Part shown: piece by piece, positions 9,903 to 18,076 of the stretch
Numbering within the stretch: position 1 is the stretch's first letter
Layout: the number at the start of each line of letters is the position of its first letter
Source: Kiritimatiellaeota bacterium B1221
GTDB lineage: Bacteria > Verrucomicrobiota > Kiritimatiellia > SS1-B-03-39 > UBA6053
DNA length: 64,000 nt
Direction: 5' to 3'
Assembly (NCBI GenBank): GCA_029269125.1
Contig: JARHXX010000013.1
Span: forward strand, 17,271-81,270
The notes under the pieces: model-generated
Told to the model about the DNA's origin: nothing
Databases searched by the model: none
Seen by the model: only the letters and a program-made list of their open reading frames with translations
Position numbers and translations under genes: made by a program

Positions 9903-11174
9903 CTAGGCGGGATGCTGATCCAGCACACCGGCGTAGTAAAGGCTGCGGGCATCGGAATCTGTGCGCAGGCTTTTCACCGGAGCCTCTTCTTCGCAACGGA
10001 AGATTTTTGATTTTAAATGTGCTTTCAATGAGGGGGTGTCTGGAGCCAGTTCCCAATCGGAGATGGCCTCGAGTACGGGTTGTTCCAGCCAGAGGGCGGT
10101 CCAGTTGTCGCTGTTTGCTTCGGGAAGGATGACGCAGGGTTCTTCGCTTTCCCCTTCGCTGAGCATACGTAATTTGTCGTGTCCCAACTCCATGGAATTA
10201 CTTTTCACCAACAGCAGACCTTCTTGATTTTCAGAACGGATTCTTTCCAGCAATTCCGAAAAGCGTTTATCCAGCGCGGTCCGCGGTTTGCCGATCACTT
10301 CCACGCCGGAGGGTTGTCCCACCAGTTTGTTACTGGCGCTGCCACCAATGAAATAGATTTTTTCGACTCCGCGGTAGGATTGCATCAGTTCAATGGTCAG
10401 GTTTTGAATTTCTTCCTGCGCTTTCTTGAAAAAGTCATGACCTGCCGGTTTTTCGAAGGCGTCGTAGCCGAAAATCACCGCGCAGGAGGCTTTACGTTTG
10501 TTGCGGGTGGCATCGAAGCTGTCCGACTTACGGAACTTCCATGCGGAGACCAGATCCTCTTTCAGTTCCTGCCAGGCATTTGCCTGACGGCTCCCTGCAG
10601 CCGGGGCCACCAGTATTTCGTGTTTGATGGCTTTGACTTTGGCACCGGACTCTTTCAGCCGCGCCGCGAAAGCCAGCCATTCGAAATCAGGGACCGGACG
10701 GAAGCCGGAAACTTTTTCGAAAGCGGCCTTACTGACGGCTACGCCGTTGAGGCTGGCGGGTCCGCCCAACACCTGATGGCCCACTTTCATGCTTAAAGAG
10801 CGGAGGGAGGCGGCCCATTTGGCGGTGGCATCTACTTCACTGCAGTTCAGATGTCCGGCATCGGCCCCCGCTTCGAAATGTGCTTGCAGAGCCTGGGCCC
10901 AACCGCGTGCGGGCAGGCTTCCGGGGTCCATGAAAAACAAAATCTCGCCGGTGGATTCTTCCACTGCAGCATTCAGGGCTTTTGAGCGTAATCCTTCTTT
11001 GGATGAGATGATCTGAACCCAGTCGTGTTCTTTGGCGACGTCCTGGCTGCCATCGGTGGAACCCATATCCACCACAAACACTTCATGCTCTCCTTTTTCG
11101 GGGATTAAGGCACGTAAGCTGCGTTTTAATTCGTCTCTGCGGTTAAAAAGTGGAAGGAAAATGGAGATTTTCAT
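9903..11174 (-). CDS. Family 2 glycosyltransferase with extra C-terminal domain
   Basis: Predicted cytoplasmic GT-A glycosyltransferase. Residues 1-110 hold the nucleotide-sugar fold: MKISIFLPLFNRRDEL, then VFVVDMGSTDGSQDV and FFMDPGSLPARGWA (a DPG variant of DxD). The second half, from about residue 250, does not resemble a GT2 core. It opens with CAVIFGYDAFEKPAG and has an alternating strand-helix layout recalling the DUF2064 nucleotidyltransferase-like domains that sometimes accompany GT2 proteins; that link is tentative. The start at 11174 is chosen because the GT fold begins at once; an in-frame start 14 codons upstream adds no domain. Confidence 0.75.
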   Translation of the reverse strand: MKISIFLPLFNRRDELKRSLRALIPEKGEHEVFVVDMGSTDGSQDVAKEHDWVQIISSKEGLRSKALNAAVEESTGEILFFMDPGSLPARGWAQALQAHFEAGADAGHLNCSEVDATAKWAASLRSLSMKVGHQVLGGPASLNGVAVSKAAFEKVSGFRPVPDFEWLAFAARLKESGAKVKAIKHEILVAPAAGSRQANAWQELKEDLVSAWKFRKSDSFDATRNKRKASCAVIFGYDAFEKPAGHDFFKKAQEEIQNLTIELMQSYRGVEKIYFIGGSASNKLVGQPSGVEVIGKPRTALDKRFSELLERIRSENQEGLLLVKSNSMELGHDKLRMLSEGESEEPCVILPEANSDNWTALWLEQPVLEAISDWELAPDTPSLKAHLKSKIFRCEEEAPVKSLRTDSDARSLYYAGVLDQHPA

Positions 11175-11358
11175 GAGAAAAAAGGGGGTTGAGTGGTTCT
11201 GCCTACGAAAGTGCACGCACTTTATAGGAAATCAAGCGCATAAGGCAAGTAGAAGAGAGGATGAAAGAGGCCGGAGAGAGGGGGGCGGCGGAGAGGGAGA
11301 GGGTGGGATTTCTCTTTGTTTTCCCTGCCAATCCTCCCCGGCCGCTTTCATCTATTCT

Positions 11359-13263
11359 TTACCCATCCACCTCGCTCAGACAGGGATGGGGGATCAGGGA
11401 GGCGTACTCTTCGATGCTTCCCCGGTTCAGGCAGCATTCGATGATTTGTTTTCCGAGGGGGAGTAAATCCGCGTCCAGAAACTGCTTGAGTTCCCGGTCG
11501 AAAAACTGCTGCAGAATCTCGGCACCCTGATCATAGGCTTCGGGGCCGACTTCGGGTTGTTTGTCCACTTCAAAGAACCAGGAGCCGATGGGACGTCCCT
11601 CCACGACGATGGAATGAGGGGCCCAGCCCAGCAGAGAGCAGCGGGAGGGGTGCACTTGCGTGGTGTCAAAACTCGCCCCGCCACGCCTTGCCATGTATTC
11701 CCGGGTGATCCATTGAGGCATAAAGCTGACATCCCAGGCGCCAATGTGCTGATTAGGTACCAGAATATATTTAACTTTGGGGGTATCCAGGATTTGTTTC
11801 AGAATCAGATTGGCCTGATCCACCCGGCGTCCTGTGGCAAAGGGCCAGTAGGAGCCGACACCTTCACTCGACATGCCGCCGGTATCCACAATACTTGGAT
11901 TGGCGTGACCGCGGGGGGCGACCAGTCGCCAGAGCCATGCCAGTGAGGGGGGGAGCAAATGGAACATTCCCATGATACCGTAGGTGGGTTTCTCTTTGGT
12001 GCAGGGCGGACAGCGAACCCCAAATGAACGGATATCCACATCCAGCGTTCCGCGGTGTATGTTCGGGACGGATTCACAGGGGAGGATCACCCGGGGATTA
12101 GGACAGGGGGCTCCCGGACTGTCCATGGTATGTTCCCAAATCAGGGCGGTGCTGTCCGGCTTGGCGTCGATGTTCAGGAACAGCAGGGGCTGTTTGGGGT
12201 GAATGGTCACTTTTTCCAGGTGGGGATCAATGCCGTATTCGGTCATATGATTGACCCGCACAAACCAGGCATCCTCCGCATCCATCAGTGAAAGTTTTCC
12301 GTTGCCTTTATCCAGACTGGGATGGCAAAGGGCCATGTCATCGGTTACCGGGCGGATGTGGCAGCACTGTGGCAGGCTGATGGTCCGGGTTTCTTCGGTG
12401 AGAATATTTTTTCCCAGAAGCAGGGTGCCGTCCTCCTGACGGTGGGGCGCCTCCAGCATTTCGCTTTTGCCTCCGCCGCTCGCACCTTCGTGGGAGATGC
12501 CGATCCGGTTGTCATATGGGGTGACAATCTGGGCGGCGGAACAGTGCATGGTGATCCAGTCTTCCTTTTCTCCCAGGGTGAGCAGTACGCCGTAAATACC
12601 TTTTTTCGCGCTGGGTCCGGGGTAGAGATTGTATGAAAACAATTCATGCATGCCGGGAAGCCGGTTGTGCACCACTACCTGTTTGCCCTCTAAATGGGTG
12701 TGACGGAAAGGCGGTGCCACATAAATCACGGCTTTCGGTTCAAAATCAGGCGGCAGATCTTTAGGGTTGATGATGCCCTGCAGCATGGCCAGCCCCAGGG
12801 CAAAAAATCCTGCATTGGCCGGCGCGATAACCAGAGCGTCTGTACCTTTGCCGGGCATACCCGCGGTAAAGGCAAAACAGGCGAGATCCTGGGTTTTGAG
12901 CCATTTAAATGTGTCCGTGCGGAGGGAGGAGAATTCTTTGCCGTACCGGCTTCGAAAGGTCGGTTTGTCGGTGGGGGCTTCGTCACCGATGACCATGCAG
13001 TCCGGGTCGCGCCGGCGCATGTAGGGATCAAGATAATTGGCGCTGATTCCGTTTTTCACTTTGCAGACCTTCACTTCGTCCACCTGACCCTGTCCGGGGA
13101 TATCGTAGCCCACCCGGTGATACCCGTCCTCCCCGATGTCCCGGGTGGTGAGTGAAATCAGATCCGCCACGGTGGAGGCTACGATCACAGAAGGGGCTTC
13201 GGCCAATATATCGGCGGCAGCCTGCGGGAGTCGAAAGGACTGGAGAGCATGTTTATTTTTCAT
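11359..13263 (-). CDS. PEPCK-like P-loop kinase-fold protein, DUF4914 type
   Basis: A 634-residue cytoplasmic protein that I assign, with moderate confidence, to the uncharacterised DUF4914 type. It has a PEP-carboxykinase-like nucleotide loop: MHCSA at 239-243 followed by G260-A-S-G-G-G-K266-S267, the same order as in ATP-dependent PEPCK. Other conspicuous blocks are RGHANPSIVDTGG and SEGVGSYWPFATGRR. An AAAGGA ribosome-binding site precedes the ATG at 13263. It is divergently placed from a PocR/AraC-type regulator 117 bp away, which probably controls it. The substrate is unknown. Confidence 0.72.
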   Translation of the reverse strand: MKNKHALQSFRLPQAAADILAEAPSVIVASTVADLISLTTRDIGEDGYHRVGYDIPGQGQVDEVKVCKVKNGISANYLDPYMRRRDPDCMVIGDEAPTDKPTFRSRYGKEFSSLRTDTFKWLKTQDLACFAFTAGMPGKGTDALVIAPANAGFFALGLAMLQGIINPKDLPPDFEPKAVIYVAPPFRHTHLEGKQVVVHNRLPGMHELFSYNLYPGPSAKKGIYGVLLTLGEKEDWITMHCSAAQIVTPYDNRIGISHEGASGGGKSEMLEAPHRQEDGTLLLGKNILTEETRTISLPQCCHIRPVTDDMALCHPSLDKGNGKLSLMDAEDAWFVRVNHMTEYGIDPHLEKVTIHPKQPLLFLNIDAKPDSTALIWEHTMDSPGAPCPNPRVILPCESVPNIHRGTLDVDIRSFGVRCPPCTKEKPTYGIMGMFHLLPPSLAWLWRLVAPRGHANPSIVDTGGMSSEGVGSYWPFATGRRVDQANLILKQILDTPKVKYILVPNQHIGAWDVSFMPQWITREYMARRGGASFDTTQVHPSRCSLLGWAPHSIVVEGRPIGSWFFEVDKQPEVGPEAYDQGAEILQQFFDRELKQFLDADLLPLGKQIIECCLNRGSIEEYASLIPHPCLSEVDG

Positions 13264-13380
13264 ATTTTCCTTTGGGTTGTAAAAGTGAAAACTTTTTACT
13301 CTATCCCATTTTTTAAAACTAGTGCTTGAATTGAATATATTGGCTATTAATTGATATCAAATATAGACTACTAATGTGAA

Positions 13381-14259
13381 ATGCCGAAAACCATAGCCAA
13401 AGCGTTACTGTATCGAATGCTGCGATCCCCCGGGTTTCGTGGGCAATTGGAGGATTTGCAGCATTTGAGTGGTACCGAGTGTTTGTTTTTGGATGATTTT
13501 GGTGTGGAGTGCATGCGTTTTCCCCGATCTGAATCACTTCCCCTGCGACGTCTGATGGAGTGGTTCCCGGGGTTGTCCCATCGTCATGCCGCGGTTCGCC
13601 AGGCCCAGTTGGCGGGTTCGGACGCCCCTTATCAGCTTCCCTGGGAGGAACAGGTGCATGGGGTACAGGTGGGGGGGGAGATGGTGGGGTATGTGGTGTT
13701 ATCCGCCTGGCGGACAGAAGCTTGCACCGAACAGTTGAGCCGGTCCTTATGGGTTGAATTTGCAAAAGAGGGGGCGGCGGTTCCCTGGTCCATGTGGCAA
13801 AGTGAATGGCTGAAGTTGCCGGAGATTCATCCCCGGGCGTATTCGGCCTGGCAGCGTTTGTTGCGTTTGCAGGGGAAGGAGGTGTTGCGAACGCTGGAGT
13901 CTGAAACCGGAGTGCTTCCCCGGATTTCTGAACACTCTCCGCTGATTCAGGATGCATGTCATATTGTTCAGGAGTGTTATGCGGATGCGCTTACGTTGCA
14001 GGAGGTTGCAGCCGGTTGCGGTGTAAGTGCCGAGCATTTAAGCCGGCAATTTCATGCCATTACCGGACTGCGCTTCCGGGAATATTTGGCGGAAACCCGG
14101 GTGCAGGCGGTGTGTCAGGAGTTGCGTACCACCCGGGATTCAATATCCGAGATTGCGGGGCGGAACGGTTTCTCTACCCTGTCGCGTTTTAATCGTGCTT
14201 TCCGCAGTATTACCGGCGCAACCCCCCGGGACTGGCGGAAAAGAATGGGGGAGGTCTAA
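13381..14259 (+). CDS. AraC-family regulator with probable PocR-like N-terminal sensory domain
   Basis: A 292-residue transcription factor. The last ~100 residues form the two-helix-turn-helix AraC domain: ALTLQEVAAGCGVSAEHLSR, then the second HTH around SISEIAGRNGFSTLSRFNRA and the family ending TGATPRDWRK. Residues ~15-150 resemble the PocR sensory fold (LQHLSGTECLFLDDFGVE, then a short conserved AWRTE segment). It lies divergent from the DUF4914-type gene, which suggests local regulation in response to a small ligand. The ligand is not predictable. Confidence 0.87.
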   Translation: MPKTIAKALLYRMLRSPGFRGQLEDLQHLSGTECLFLDDFGVECMRFPRSESLPLRRLMEWFPGLSHRHAAVRQAQLAGSDAPYQLPWEEQVHGVQVGGEMVGYVVLSAWRTEACTEQLSRSLWVEFAKEGAAVPWSMWQSEWLKLPEIHPRAYSAWQRLLRLQGKEVLRTLESETGVLPRISEHSPLIQDACHIVQECYADALTLQEVAAGCGVSAEHLSRQFHAITGLRFREYLAETRVQAVCQELRTTRDSISEIAGRNGFSTLSRFNRAFRSITGATPRDWRKRMGEV

Positions 14260-14348
14260 GCATGGAGCGCGGATATGTCTGTCCTGTCGGCACATGTGTG
14301 GGGACTCCGTCAGGACGCGGGGGCCGTGCCTCTTTCCTCTATTCATTT

Positions 14349-15065
14349 TTACCGCTTCATCACCAGCTTCCATACGATCCACAGCGCTTCGTGAATAATG
14401 CCGGCGCTCATTTTGGATTTTCCTTCGCGCCGTTCGGTAAACAGAATGGGGATCTCGCCGACGCGGAAGCCTTGTTTCCAGGCCAAATGTTTCATTTCAA
14501 TTTGAAAAGAGTAGCCTTGAGAGCGGATGTCGGTGAGCGGGAGCCTGGCCAGCATCTCGTTGCGGTAGGCGTTAAATCCTCCGGTGGGATCGGTAAAGGG
14601 CATGCGGGTGAGCAGCCGGGCGTATCCGGCGGCGGCTTTGCTGAGAAGCAGGCGGGGAAGGGGCCAGTTGATGATGCCGCCGTCTTTTATATAGCGACTG
14701 CCACTCACCAGGTCCTGTTTTTCCAAAGCGGAGATGAAGCGGGGAAGATCTTCCGGGTTATGGGAGAGATCGGCATCCATACAAATACTGTTCTGGTACC
14801 CGGTTTTCAGGCTGTGCGAAAAGCCGGCTAAATAGGCGCTGCCCAGGCCCATTTTTTCTGTCCGGTGAATGACCTGCACCCGGGGGTCCCGATCCGCAAT
14901 ATGGTCGAGGATCTCTCCGGTGCCGTCGGGAGAGTTGTCATCGATAAACAGCAGATCCAGATCCAGCTCCAGCTTCAAAACCGCATCCGCTAACATCGGA
15001 GCGGATGTGCGTTCGTTATAGGTGGGAATGAGTAGCAGGTTGGATTTTATGGGGGGAGTGCTCAT
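14349..15065 (-). CDS. Polyprenol-phosphate mannosyltransferase-like GT2
   Basis: Transfers a sugar (mannose in characterised relatives) from a nucleotide donor to a polyprenyl phosphate on the inner face of the membrane. The motifs are LLIPTYNERTS, FIDDNSPDGTGEIL, CMDADLSHNPEDLP (DxD) and the family-typical DPTGGFNAYR. No C-terminal membrane helices are present, so it is the short soluble dolichol-phosphate-mannose-synthase type of about 238 residues. The start at 15065 (MSTPPIKS) fits the fold; ATGs at 15092 and 15113 are also in frame and none has a good RBS. Confidence 0.88.
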   Translation of the reverse strand: MSTPPIKSNLLLIPTYNERTSAPMLADAVLKLELDLDLLFIDDNSPDGTGEILDHIADRDPRVQVIHRTEKMGLGSAYLAGFSHSLKTGYQNSICMDADLSHNPEDLPRFISALEKQDLVSGSRYIKDGGIINWPLPRLLLSKAAAGYARLLTRMPFTDPTGGFNAYRNEMLARLPLTDIRSQGYSFQIEMKHLAWKQGFRVGEIPILFTERREGKSKMSAGIIHEALWIVWKLVMKR

Positions 15066-15093
15066 TGGAGATTTTGAAATCGAATTCGGCATC

Positions 15094-15145
15094 GAAATCG
15101 TTGTACACCGCATTGGCTTGGAATTTCGGTGAGGATAACGATTTC
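15094..15145. repeat. Inverted repeat upstream of the GT2 gene
   Basis: GAAATCGTT at 15094-15102 is repeated in inverted form as AACGATTTC at 15137-15145, in DNA that also holds the palindrome TATCGATATCGATA nearby. It lies between the divergent GT2 and yejA genes, so it could be an operator or a repeat remnant. Only the dyad is seen; a regulatory role is inference. Confidence 0.35.
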
Positions 15146-15260
15146 AATATCGATATCGATAAATTTTAGCGGGTTTTATTTCGGGTGGTTTTGTGGGTGA
15201 TCCTTAACTAATTCCTGAATGCATCCTTGCAAAAATCGAATGGGTGCTTAGCTTTTTGTC

Positions 15261-17033
15261 ATGAAAAATCTTCTTGGATTCTTATGTGTGTTTCACGGAT
15301 TGTTATTGGCCGAATCTTTGCAGATTCCCGCTGAGGGATGGGAGCCTGAACCTTCGCCATTGGCTTCGGAATGGGCGGAGCCGGGGGGGACCATGCGGGT
15401 GGCCGCTTCTCAATATCCGAAGAGTTTTAATTACTACTTGGACAATAATGTTTTTTCCAGTCAGCTGTTTTCATATCTCTACGACAGCCTGCTGACAACC
15501 AATGGATTGACCTTGGTTTCGGAGCCATCCATTGCCGAGAAGGTGGTGGTGTCCGAAGATAAAACCACTTTTACAGTTCATCTTGATCCCAAAGCCACCT
15601 GGAGTGATGGCAAACCTATTTCGGCAGAGGATGTGATCTGGACATTCGAAGCCATTATGAAACCGGAAAATTTGACCGGTCCCCACAAAGTGAGTTTGGC
15701 CCGGTTTGAAACGCCGGTGAAAGTGGATGAGCGTACGGTCATTTTTACCGCGAAACAGGTGCACTGGAAAAATTTGCTGGCCATTGGGGGAATTCAGGTG
15801 CTGCCCGCCCATTGGTGGAAAGATCAGCCTTTCAATGAAATGAACTTTGAATTTCCAGTGGTTTCAGGATCTTATCAGATCAAAAGCCTGAATGAACCGG
15901 ATATGGTGGTACTGGAAAAACGTGACGACTATTGGGCGGCGGAGGATCCGCGGGGCGAGGGAACCTCGAATTTTGATTTTCTGGAATTCTGGTTTTATCC
16001 CGACCGCAATCTGGCTTTTGATAACTTTAAAGCGGGAAGTTTTGATATTTTTGCGGTCTATCGGGCGCGCCGCTGGGCCATGGAGACCCAGGGGGATGCC
16101 TTTCAAAAGAACTGGATGATCCGTCAGGCCATTCACAACTCGCAGCCTGTGGGTTTTCAAGGGTTTGCCATGAACATGCGTCGTAAACCCTTTGACGATG
16201 TGCGGGTGCGCAAAGCGCTGGCACATTTGCTGGACCGCAAGCGCATGAATGCCACTTTGATGTTTAATCAGTACCAGCTCACCAGCAGTTATTTTCCGGA
16301 TATATATCCCGAAGGAAATCCGAATGCGCTCTTGGAGTTTGATGTCGCCAAAGCCCGCGCCTTGTTCCAGGAGGCGGGATGGACGGTGAACGATGAAGGG
16401 AAATTGACCAAAGAGGGGAAACCCTTTGTGATTCAATTTTTGACCCGGTCCCCCACCAGCGATCAGTTCCTGATCATTTACCGGGAAGCACTGGAGCAGG
16501 TGGGTATCGAATTGAATATCGTGCGCAAGGACTGGTCTGCCTGGACCAAAGATATGGGCGAATTTAATTACGATATGACTTGGGCCGCCTGGGGCGCCGG
16601 GCTGTTTAAAGATCCGGAGAGTATGTGGCACAGTAAATACAAAGAGCAGCAAAACGGAAACAACATCACTGGATTTGCCGATGAGAGAGTGGATGCGTTG
16701 ATCGATCAAACCATGGGGGAATTTGATATTGAGAAACGGCATGAAATCGTCCGCGAAATTGACAGCCTGCTGGTGGAGCAGGTGCCTTATGTGTTGCTGT
16801 GGCATACGGATTTTGTGCGTCTTTTGTATTGGAACCGTTTCGGCATGCCGGATCAAGTACTGACAAAATATGGCAGCGAAAGTGCGGCGCAGGGACTTTG
16901 GTGGCTGGACGTCGACATGGACGCGGATCTGGAAGCGGCGAAGAAAAGTGATAAGAAATTGCCCCCCCGTCCGGCCGAGATCCGGTTTGAGGAGCAATTT
17001 GATGGCCCCGTGGCTGTCGAACCGATGAACTAA
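15261..17033 (+). CDS. yejA: ABC importer solute-binding protein, family 5 (YejA-like)
   Basis: Periplasmic binding protein for oligopeptide-type or other oligomeric solutes, delivering to the YejBEF transporter encoded immediately downstream. The 590-residue precursor has a signal peptide (to about residue 18) and then the SBP_bac_5 fold: MRVAASQYPKSFNYY, the diagnostic ATWSDGKPISAEDVIWTFEA block around residues 113-132, and the RKALAHLLDRKRM segment. It is the first gene of a four-gene operon, with yejB starting 5 bp after the stop. In E. coli the system imports microcin C and peptides; here, among glycan genes, a sugar ligand cannot be excluded. Confidence 0.9.
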   Translation: MKNLLGFLCVFHGLLLAESLQIPAEGWEPEPSPLASEWAEPGGTMRVAASQYPKSFNYYLDNNVFSSQLFSYLYDSLLTTNGLTLVSEPSIAEKVVVSEDKTTFTVHLDPKATWSDGKPISAEDVIWTFEAIMKPENLTGPHKVSLARFETPVKVDERTVIFTAKQVHWKNLLAIGGIQVLPAHWWKDQPFNEMNFEFPVVSGSYQIKSLNEPDMVVLEKRDDYWAAEDPRGEGTSNFDFLEFWFYPDRNLAFDNFKAGSFDIFAVYRARRWAMETQGDAFQKNWMIRQAIHNSQPVGFQGFAMNMRRKPFDDVRVRKALAHLLDRKRMNATLMFNQYQLTSSYFPDIYPEGNPNALLEFDVAKARALFQEAGWTVNDEGKLTKEGKPFVIQFLTRSPTSDQFLIIYREALEQVGIELNIVRKDWSAWTKDMGEFNYDMTWAAWGAGLFKDPESMWHSKYKEQQNGNNITGFADERVDALIDQTMGEFDIEKRHEIVREIDSLLVEQVPYVLLWHTDFVRLLYWNRFGMPDQVLTKYGSESAAQGLWWLDVDMDADLEAAKKSDKKLPPRPAEIRFEEQFDGPVAVEPMN

Positions 17034-17038
17034 GATAG

Positions 17039-18076
17039 ATGAACCGGCTTCAATATTTCAGTCAGCGGCTTCTCCTCGTAGGCGTCAGTTTCCTTGGCAT
17101 CATTCTGGTGACGTTTTTGTTCACCCAGATTGTGCCCGGAGGACCCGTTGAACAGAAGATTGCCGAGATGCGTGGGGGCGGGGAAGGCAGTGGGGGCATG
17201 GCCAGTGATAGCATGACCGAAGAACAGATTGAGGCGATCCGCAAGACCTACAATTTAGACAAACCGCTTTTGGTGCGGTTTAAAATCTGGCTGGTGGATG
17301 ATACCTTTGGCATGCAGACCAAGTCTTATAAATTCACCAACAAAACGACTTGGGAAATGATCACAAACCGCTTTCCGGTTTCGTTAAGTTTTGGCATCCC
17401 GAGTCTGATTTTAACTTACATGATTTGCATCCCGTTGGGAATTGCCAAGGCGCTTCGTAATGGCAGGACCTTCGATCTGTTGAGCAGTTTGGTGGTGTTT
17501 ATTCTCTATGCATTGCCCGCCTTTGCCTTTGGCATGTTGCTTAAACTCGCGTTTTGCGGGATTACGGAAAACTCGCTCAACTGGTTCCCTTTGGGCGGCT
17601 TCCGTTCTCCGGGATGGGAGGATCTCAGTTTTTGGGCACAGGTAAAAGATCAGGTTTGGCATATGGCCTTGCCAGTGACCTGTTACGTGATTGGCAATTT
17701 TGCGGTGATGACCCTGCTTATGAAGAATTCGCTGCTTGAGCAGATCTCTCAGGATTATGTGCGGACGGTTTTAGCCAAAGGGGCGACGGTGCAACATGCG
17801 GTTTGGAAACATGCGGTGCGCAATGCGCTCATTCCTTTGGCCACCGGTATCGGCGGTATTTTAACCGTGATGTTTGCCGGATCTGTGCTGATTGAAAATG
17901 TCTTTAATATTCCGGGCCTGGGGCAGCTGAGTTTGGATGCGGTGATCACCCGTGACTTTCCTTTGTTTCTGGGCATCGTGTGTATCCAGTCTATTTTAGG
18001 ATTGTTGGGGCGGGTGCTGTCGGATTTCTGCTACCTGCTGATTGATCCCCGCATGGACTTTGGGGGGAGCAGGTGA
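17039..18076 (+). CDS. yejB: ABC importer permease YejB
   Basis: Inner-membrane permease, 345 residues, of the binding-protein-dependent transporter. It opens with the family N-terminal helix and TQIVPGGPVEQKIAEM, matching YejB. It has the EAA loop around RTVLAKGATVQHAVWKHAVRNA and the family ending LIDPRMDFGG. A Gly/Ser-rich insert (residues ~43-55) precedes TEEQIEAIRKTYNLDKP, as in YejB and unlike DppB. It overlaps yejE by a TGATG junction at 18074-18078, indicating translational coupling. Confidence 0.93.
   Translation: MNRLQYFSQRLLLVGVSFLGIILVTFLFTQIVPGGPVEQKIAEMRGGGEGSGGMASDSMTEEQIEAIRKTYNLDKPLLVRFKIWLVDDTFGMQTKSYKFTNKTTWEMITNRFPVSLSFGIPSLILTYMICIPLGIAKALRNGRTFDLLSSLVVFILYALPAFAFGMLLKLAFCGITENSLNWFPLGGFRSPGWEDLSFWAQVKDQVWHMALPVTCYVIGNFAVMTLLMKNSLLEQISQDYVRTVLAKGATVQHAVWKHAVRNALIPLATGIGGILTVMFAGSVLIENVFNIPGLGQLSLDAVITRDFPLFLGIVCIQSILGLLGRVLSDFCYLLIDPRMDFGGSR

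Noticed and set aside
15864..16997. 377-residue minus-strand frame opposite yejA
   Set aside because: A shadow of the well-supported solute-binding protein gene; no RBS and no family resemblance.
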